Assembly: GCF_000497245.1 (NCBI RefSeq)
Contig: NZ_AWTC01000001.1
Span: 55,678 to 119,677 of the forward strand
From: Sporolactobacillus laevolacticus DSM 442
GTDB taxonomy: Bacteria > Bacillota > Bacilli > Bacillales > Sporolactobacillaceae
Reading direction: 5' to 3'
Length of the DNA: 64,000 nucleotides
The notes below the pieces were generated by a model. The model worked only from the letters and a program-made list of their open reading frames with translations. It was not told the DNA's origin and made no database searches. A program made the translations under genes and the position numbers. How positions within the stretch are numbered: position 1 is the first letter of the stretch; the number at the start of each line of letters is the position of its first letter. Of the stretch, positions 60,388 to 64,000 are shown one piece after another.

Positions 60388-61196
60388 AAGCGCGTATTTT
60401 CCTCCATTTGTTGTTAAGCTTCATTTAGTATTATGAACATTTTCTTCATCCATACGTCTTCCAAATTATGTACAATGACTACGGAAATATCTGCCGCACA
60501 AATAGAAAGATACGCAACTAATTAAGACGTAATTTATTTCGAACCTACTGGATAATGGTAACAGTAATATCACGGTGCAGAATAGATTTACTTGCCTGTT
60601 AACGTATTGCCGTTTATATCAAACGTTTGGATGTTTTGGAGGATAACCGAGTACCGCAGACAAGAAGTGTCAGGAAATTTTATCCGAAAATCTCCTTAAT
60701 TGTAATTATTATTCTTATACCCGCATGCTTTCGGCTGCTCTATGTTAATATTTCTCATACTTCGATTATAAGGATATTCATTACTTTATCATTTCATTGT
60801 CACTCATTAAAAAGGCACCGTTCCAATCTTTACCGAAATAAACAGAGGTATGGATCAAGTCAAAACTCTTGTGTAAATACGATCTAAGCCCAATAAGTTT
60901 GTCTCAGATTTTGTAATCTGTTTTGGGTTTTGTCACAAATTTTTGTCAAATAAAAAAGGATCAGACTCGATGCTGTCGAATTCATTAACCATGGTTCTCT
61001 TCTACCATCTGATCACGGTTTAAGGAGGCGAATGTTACCTGTCGTTTTTCCTTCAATATCATTTTCCTCTTTCTCATCGCTTCATCTTTCAGGCTTTTCT
61101 TCATTTATCTGATTTACTTTTCTATCTGCTCGATTTATCTTCCAGTAAAGCTTATCTTCTAGTCGTTTTTTATCCCACACCAAAGGAGTTCCTCGA
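60388..61196. other. Large intergenic region upstream of comGC
   Basis: About 800 bp without a convincing gene, where comGA and comGB would be expected. An 86-codon frame (60627-60887) has one hydrophobic stretch but no ribosome site; a hairpin with CCCAA/TTGGG and CAGATT/AATCTG stems (60889-60931) follows it. GATCAGA / TCTGATC arms (about 60959 and 61004) form a further inverted repeat. No ComK box pair (AAAA-N5-TTTT) was recognised. Confidence 0.45.
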
Positions 61197-61526
61197 ATGT
61201 TGAAAACACTTCGCAAATTGATTCTTACCTCAGAACGCGGATTTACCCTAATTGAAATGATGATCGTTTTGTTAATTATTTCCATTTTATTGTTGATTGC
61301 CGTGCCAAATATGACAAAGTCCAATGCTGTTGTCACAGATAAAAGTACAGAAGCAACCGTTAAGTTGGTACAAAGCCAGGTTGCTGCTTATCAGATGGAC
61401 CATGACGGCAGCTTGCCGGCGACTTTAGATGATCTTCTTACTGGAAATTATGTCAATAGCATTACCACATCCAATGGCACGGAGCTTGATTATGATACGG
61501 CAACAGGAACCGTTAGTGCTCCGTAA
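61197..61526 (+). CDS. comGC: ComGC, major competence pseudopilin
   Basis: A 109-residue pre-pseudopilin, the main subunit of the DNA-uptake pilus. The prepilin site is ERGFTLIEMMIVLLIISILLL: cleavage before F by ComC, glutamate at +5. The C-terminal globular part has TVKLVQSQVAAYQMDHDGSLPATLDDL, as in ComGC. AAAGGAG lies 9 nt before the ATG. It is the first gene of the cluster here; comGA and comGB are not upstream. Confidence 0.95.
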   Translation: MLKTLRKLILTSERGFTLIEMMIVLLIISILLLIAVPNMTKSNAVVTDKSTEATVKLVQSQVAAYQMDHDGSLPATLDDLLTGNYVNSITTSNGTELDYDTATGTVSAP

Positions 61527-61953
61527 TCAGGCAGGATTCACGCTGCTTGAAATGCTTATTGTTCTTTCAATCGCCTGTATCATTGGTCCCCTCACTTTTC
61601 TCACCTTCTCTCATTGGTCTGATGAAATCACACTAAGACACTTCACCGAAGATATTGAAGACATGATTCAAGATGCACAGATCGAAGCGATCACCCAATC
61701 TCAGCTTGTTCATATCGTTTTCAACAATCAGGACCACTATTATTATGTTTCACGCAGCAATGAAATTGAAAAGTCGGATATGAATCGCAGAATCATGATT
61801 TATAACAGCGTTGGCGAAACCACAATTACGATTAATCGGCTTGGCCATTTTTCTCAATCGGGCACCTTCACAATCTCAATGGGGAGCATTCGTTACAAAT
61901 TGGTGATGCTGCTTGGACAAGGGAGGGTTTATATTGAGAAAGTTTCAGGATGA
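61492..61953 (+). CDS. comGD: ComGD, minor competence pseudopilin
   Basis: A 153-residue minor pseudopilin. The prepilin motif is NQAGFTLLEMLIVLSIACIIG, here starting about residue 12, followed by a beta-rich domain (FTEDIEDMIQDAQIEAITQSQ). ATG at 61492 follows GGAG by 7 nt, inside comGC, giving a 35-nt overlap; a GTG at 61516 is an alternative. Confidence 0.9.
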   Translation: MIRQQEPLVLRNQAGFTLLEMLIVLSIACIIGPLTFLTFSHWSDEITLRHFTEDIEDMIQDAQIEAITQSQLVHIVFNNQDHYYYVSRSNEIEKSDMNRRIMIYNSVGETTITINRLGHFSQSGTFTISMGSIRYKLVMLLGQGRVYIEKVSG

Positions 61954-62263
61954 ACGCGGCATATTTCTAACAGAAGCTGTTGTCTCAATCTGCATACTCA
62001 CAATTGTTATTGGTATTGTCTTCCCTATTTTGATGCAAACATATCGTGAACGACAAATTTTAAAACAGAAAAATGAAGCACTCACCTATCTCCGACATCA
62101 ATTATTATTATGGAAGACTGATGGGGACATCCTTTCTAAAGCTGAGCCTGCTACGGTCTTTCAGCTGGAGTGGATCGAACAAACCGACCACTCAGCATAT
62201 CTACGCGTCTATTGGAACTATGCCGGGAGAACCCATTACCTGACGGGTGAAGCGAAAAAATGA
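61934..62263 (+). CDS. comGE: ComGE, minor competence pseudopilin
   Basis: A 109-residue minor pseudopilin. The motif is DERGIFLTEAVVSICILTIV: G before the cleavage site and E at +5. TTG at 61934 is the start, with GGGAGG 7 nt upstream, overlapping comGD by 20 nt. Assignment follows from gene order and size; sequence conservation in this family is low. Confidence 0.85.
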   Translation: MRKFQDERGIFLTEAVVSICILTIVIGIVFPILMQTYRERQILKQKNEALTYLRHQLLLWKTDGDILSKAEPATVFQLEWIEQTDHSAYLRVYWNYAGRTHYLTGEAKK

Positions 62264-62712
62264 GAAACCAAAATGGTTTTACCTTACTCTCCATGATGAT
62301 TGCCCTCTCTATTTTGTTAATTATTGTTGGCCTGATGGTGGCTGTAACACAATTCATGACCAACCGCTTTGAGTCACGCTTAGATACGCAAAAAGAGACA
62401 CGTATCTTTTTTGTCCAGACAGCAACTGAATTACACCTGTCACAAACAGTCAGCAGTTCCTCAGATCATCGCAGCCTTATCCTCAAAAAAGGAACAGAAA
62501 CAATAACTTATAAAAGTGTTAGTCCTGGACGCGTCATTCGCCAGGTTAGTGGACAAGGTTATGAAATTGTTCTTCAACATGTCAAAAATGCATTTTTCCA
62601 ATCCGATGGAACATACGTCTCCATTCAAGTGATCGATGAAGCCAACCATTCTTATTATTGGGACGACCGTCTCTATGTGAAGGAGAATGTAAATGCGAAG
62701 CCCTCTCCATAG
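62260..62712 (+). CDS. comGF: ComGF, minor competence pseudopilin
   Basis: A 150-residue protein overlapping comGE by 4 nt (ATGA). The N-terminus NQNGFTLLSMMIALSILLII resembles a prepilin motif but lacks the +5 glutamate (Ser-Met instead), as ComGF proteins often do. The tail YVSIQVIDEANHSYYWDDRLYV fits ComGF. Confidence 0.88.
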   Translation: MRNQNGFTLLSMMIALSILLIIVGLMVAVTQFMTNRFESRLDTQKETRIFFVQTATELHLSQTVSSSSDHRSLILKKGTETITYKSVSPGRVIRQVSGQGYEIVLQHVKNAFFQSDGTYVSIQVIDEANHSYYWDDRLYVKENVNAKPSP

Positions 62713-63082
62713 CCAACGTGGATTCATCCTTCCGTTAACCATGATACTGTCTTTACTCCTCCTCGCCTTTGTTTTTCATGCTCTGCTGTTGTTATATAGC
62801 GATCGGCAATTTTTCCGCCAAGTCCATGCTCAGTTTCAACTTCAGCAGCTCCGTGAATGTGTGCTGAATGACCTTGAACAGAATATAAGAGAGAAGACAT
62901 TGCCTAGTCAAGGAACATTTGTCTATCACAAAGGAACAGTTACTTTTTCTGCCACAGAAAGCGGAGGGCTGTTGAAGGTTAAATTTACACTGTCAGACAA
63001 TCAGAGTAAAGAAACCGACCAAATGACTTATTCAATGGAAAGCGGAGAGCCTATAAATTGGCTCGAGCGAATAGATCCCTGA
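62693..63082 (+). CDS. comGG: ComGG, minor competence pseudopilin-like protein
   Basis: A 129-residue protein, overlapping comGF by 20 nt. N-terminal QRGFILPLTMILSLLLLAFVF is a hydrophobic pilin-like helix without glutamate at +5, typical of ComGG. Last gene of the pseudopilin series, followed by yqzE as in Bacillus. Confidence 0.87.
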   Translation: MRSPLHSQRGFILPLTMILSLLLLAFVFHALLLLYSDRQFFRQVHAQFQLQQLRECVLNDLEQNIREKTLPSQGTFVYHKGTVTFSATESGGLLKVKFTLSDNQSKETDQMTYSMESGEPINWLERIDP

Positions 63083-63177
63083 TCTGAATACCCTATTTTG
63101 TCAATAAATCTTCTTTAATGCATCAAAATGAGAAAAAACGGGCAAACTATTATAAAAATTCAAAGGAGATCTCCCAA

Positions 63178-63381
63178 TTGAAATCCGATGAATATGTTCG
63201 CTTTCTTACAGAACAGTTTGTCCGTTATATGGAAACCCCTCGTGCGGAGCGAAAAAAGGTTCGAATGGAACAAAAAGCAGCTCGTCCGCCATTTCGTAAT
63301 CAGCTTTTCGGCCAAATTCCTGATGCTATCGAAAGCTATGCGTCCAGAATTACCGAGCGTCTTCACAAGCATAAGAAATAA
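63178..63381 (+). CDS. yqzE: YqzE family protein
   Basis: A 67-residue basic protein, the usual gene after comGG. SDEYVRFLTEQFVRYMETPRAERK, given as SDEYVRFLTEQFVRYM then ETPRAERK, is the family signature. TTG at 63178 is taken as start since AAAGGAG lies 9 nt upstream; the longer frame from 63118 adds non-conserved residues. Function unknown. Confidence 0.88.
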   Translation: MKSDEYVRFLTEQFVRYMETPRAERKKVRMEQKAARPPFRNQLFGQIPDAIESYASRITERLHKHKK

Positions 63382-63410
63382 CCCGGCAACGCGAAGAGCG
63401 CAGCCGGGTT
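63380..63410. terminator. Hairpin between yqzE and the methyltransferase gene
   Basis: AACCCGGC (63380-63387) pairs with GCCGGGTT (63403-63410). The T tracts on both sides are short (ATTTAA and ATTTC), so it is a moderate bidirectional terminator. Confidence 0.7.
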
Positions 63411-63412
63411 AT

Positions 63413-64000
63413 TTAATCCGCGTTTGTTTTCATTGCGTGAAAAATTCGGTAAGACAAAATGTTTTTATACGTCTGCATCATATGCATGTGCTCTAGCCAG
63501 ACTTCGAGCGTTTCCTCATCAATCTCGCTTGTGAAGTTATAGGTTGGCAATGCGTCACCTGTGACATTTCTGAACTGACTTACAGGTAATACAGTGACTT
63601 GAGCGAAACCCGCACGTTTCCAAATTTCCAGCCAATTTTCTTCAGTATTTAAGCCATTCACACCATATACCGATTGAATCAGCTGTTGATCCCTCTCATC
63701 AATCGGATGTTCGATCGTCATTTCGATTGCCATCAAATGTCCGCCTGGTCTCAGGACTCGGAAATATTCAGGAACGGAGCGTTCAACATCTGTAAACGCT
63801 GTTACTGACTCCGAAAGCAGGCAATCAAATGTGTCTGTCTGAAAGGGTAGCTGCTCGGCAGATGCCTGAATGATCTTAACGGGCTTGTCGCATGCTTTCA
63901 CACGTTCCTTTGCCCGTTCCACCATACGCGGATGCAGATCGATTCCAGTGACGTCTGCTTCCAATTGTTCGGATAAAAAGACCGCTGTAGCACCAGTACC
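63413..64000 (-). CDS. Class I SAM-dependent methyltransferase, partial at window edge
   Basis: The frame is open to the window end, so the N-terminus is missing. The visible part starts GTGATAVFLSEQ (motif I, glycine-rich), then VTGIDLHPRMVERAKER, QASAEQLPFQTDTFDCLLSES and VLRPGGHLMAIE, the pattern of Methyltransf_11 proteins. An internal ATG at 63964 is not the start, because it would cut off the SAM-binding glycines. The substrate is unknown. Confidence 0.85.
   Translation of the reverse strand, partial: GTGATAVFLSEQLEADVTGIDLHPRMVERAKERVKACDKPVKIIQASAEQLPFQTDTFDCLLSESVTAFTDVERSVPEYFRVLRPGGHLMAIEMTIEHPIDERDQQLIQSVYGVNGLNTEENWLEIWKRAGFAQVTVLPVSQFRNVTGDALPTYNFTSEIDEETLEVWLEHMHMMQTYKNILSYRIFHAMKTNAD

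Noticed and set aside
60627-60887. An 86-codon plus-strand frame with one hydrophobic stretch, followed by a hairpin
   Set aside because: It has no ribosome site, unusual composition and no recognisable family; the hairpin has only a short T tract. Mentioned in the intergenic entry instead of being called a gene.
1-64000. Search by eye for CRISPR arrays, tRNA genes, prophage or plasmid modules and integrase genes
   Set aside because: No regularly spaced repeats, tRNA-like cloverleafs, phage structural genes, integrases or replication genes were seen.

Overview
The window looks like chromosomal DNA of a low-to-moderate GC, endospore-forming Bacillales member. Pointers are the comG late-competence genes followed by yqzE, the Ecs transporter, the Amj lipid II flippase, a LysM-GH18 spore-cortex-lysin-type protein, DUF3231, a leucine T-box operon, frequent GTG/TTG starts and strong GGAGG ribosome sites. 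A kumamolisin-type acid protease and a CYP152 peroxygenase P450 would fit an acid-tolerant genus such as Sporolactobacillus or a relative, but that is inference. There is no sign of a prophage, plasmid or large island. The gene order is housekeeping and accessory genes mixed with several decayed genes.

Layout. 1-6.5 kb: a small hairpin RNA resembling the Bacillaceae-1 motif at the left edge, an AEC permease, then a minus-strand block in which a cyclic-dinucleotide (GEMM-I) riboswitch with its own terminator precedes a STAS-like protein and an atypical ketoacyl-synthase III; then vanZ-like, D-Ala-D-Ala carboxypeptidase and a MocR regulator. 6.5-12.3 kb: EamA exporter divergent from mocR, an ecsAB operon broken in both genes, tpx and ohrR with matching palindromic operators, and an MFS transporter. 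12.4-17.9 kb: a highly folded RNA candidate on the minus strand, then a T-box leader and leuABCD, with leuA lacking its regulatory domain. 18-27.3 kb: methyltransferase, small genes, amj, the alkylation-repair operon adaA-alkA-adaB, and a SAM-I riboswitch in front of an FbpA-like small protein. 27.3-46.9 kb: a GC-rich repeat island, transporters, AlaX, TetR- and HxlR-controlled loci, P450, sedolisin, hydrolases, a run of GNAT and Nudix genes, and an MFS/XRE divergent pair. 47-60.4 kb: LysM-GH18 protein, a decayed GH25 lysozyme, secreted alpha-amylase, a two-component system with a DUF2231 membrane protein, a flavinylated extracytosolic electron-transfer operon (FMN-binding protein, ApbE, RnfD/NqrB-like), an L,D-transpeptidase, an aldo-keto reductase and DUF3231 with a truncated partner. 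60.4-64 kb: comGC-GD-GE-GF-GG without comGA or comGB upstream, yqzE, and a methyltransferase cut by the window edge.

The points most worth a second look are the GEMM-I riboswitch with adenine at the ligand-specificity position feeding a KAS III homologue that lacks the usual His and Asn; the flavin electron-transfer operon; the split comG locus; the unassigned rod-like RNA at 12.45-12.70 kb; OhrR-type operators in front of tpx instead of ohr; and the SAM-I/FbpA pairing.
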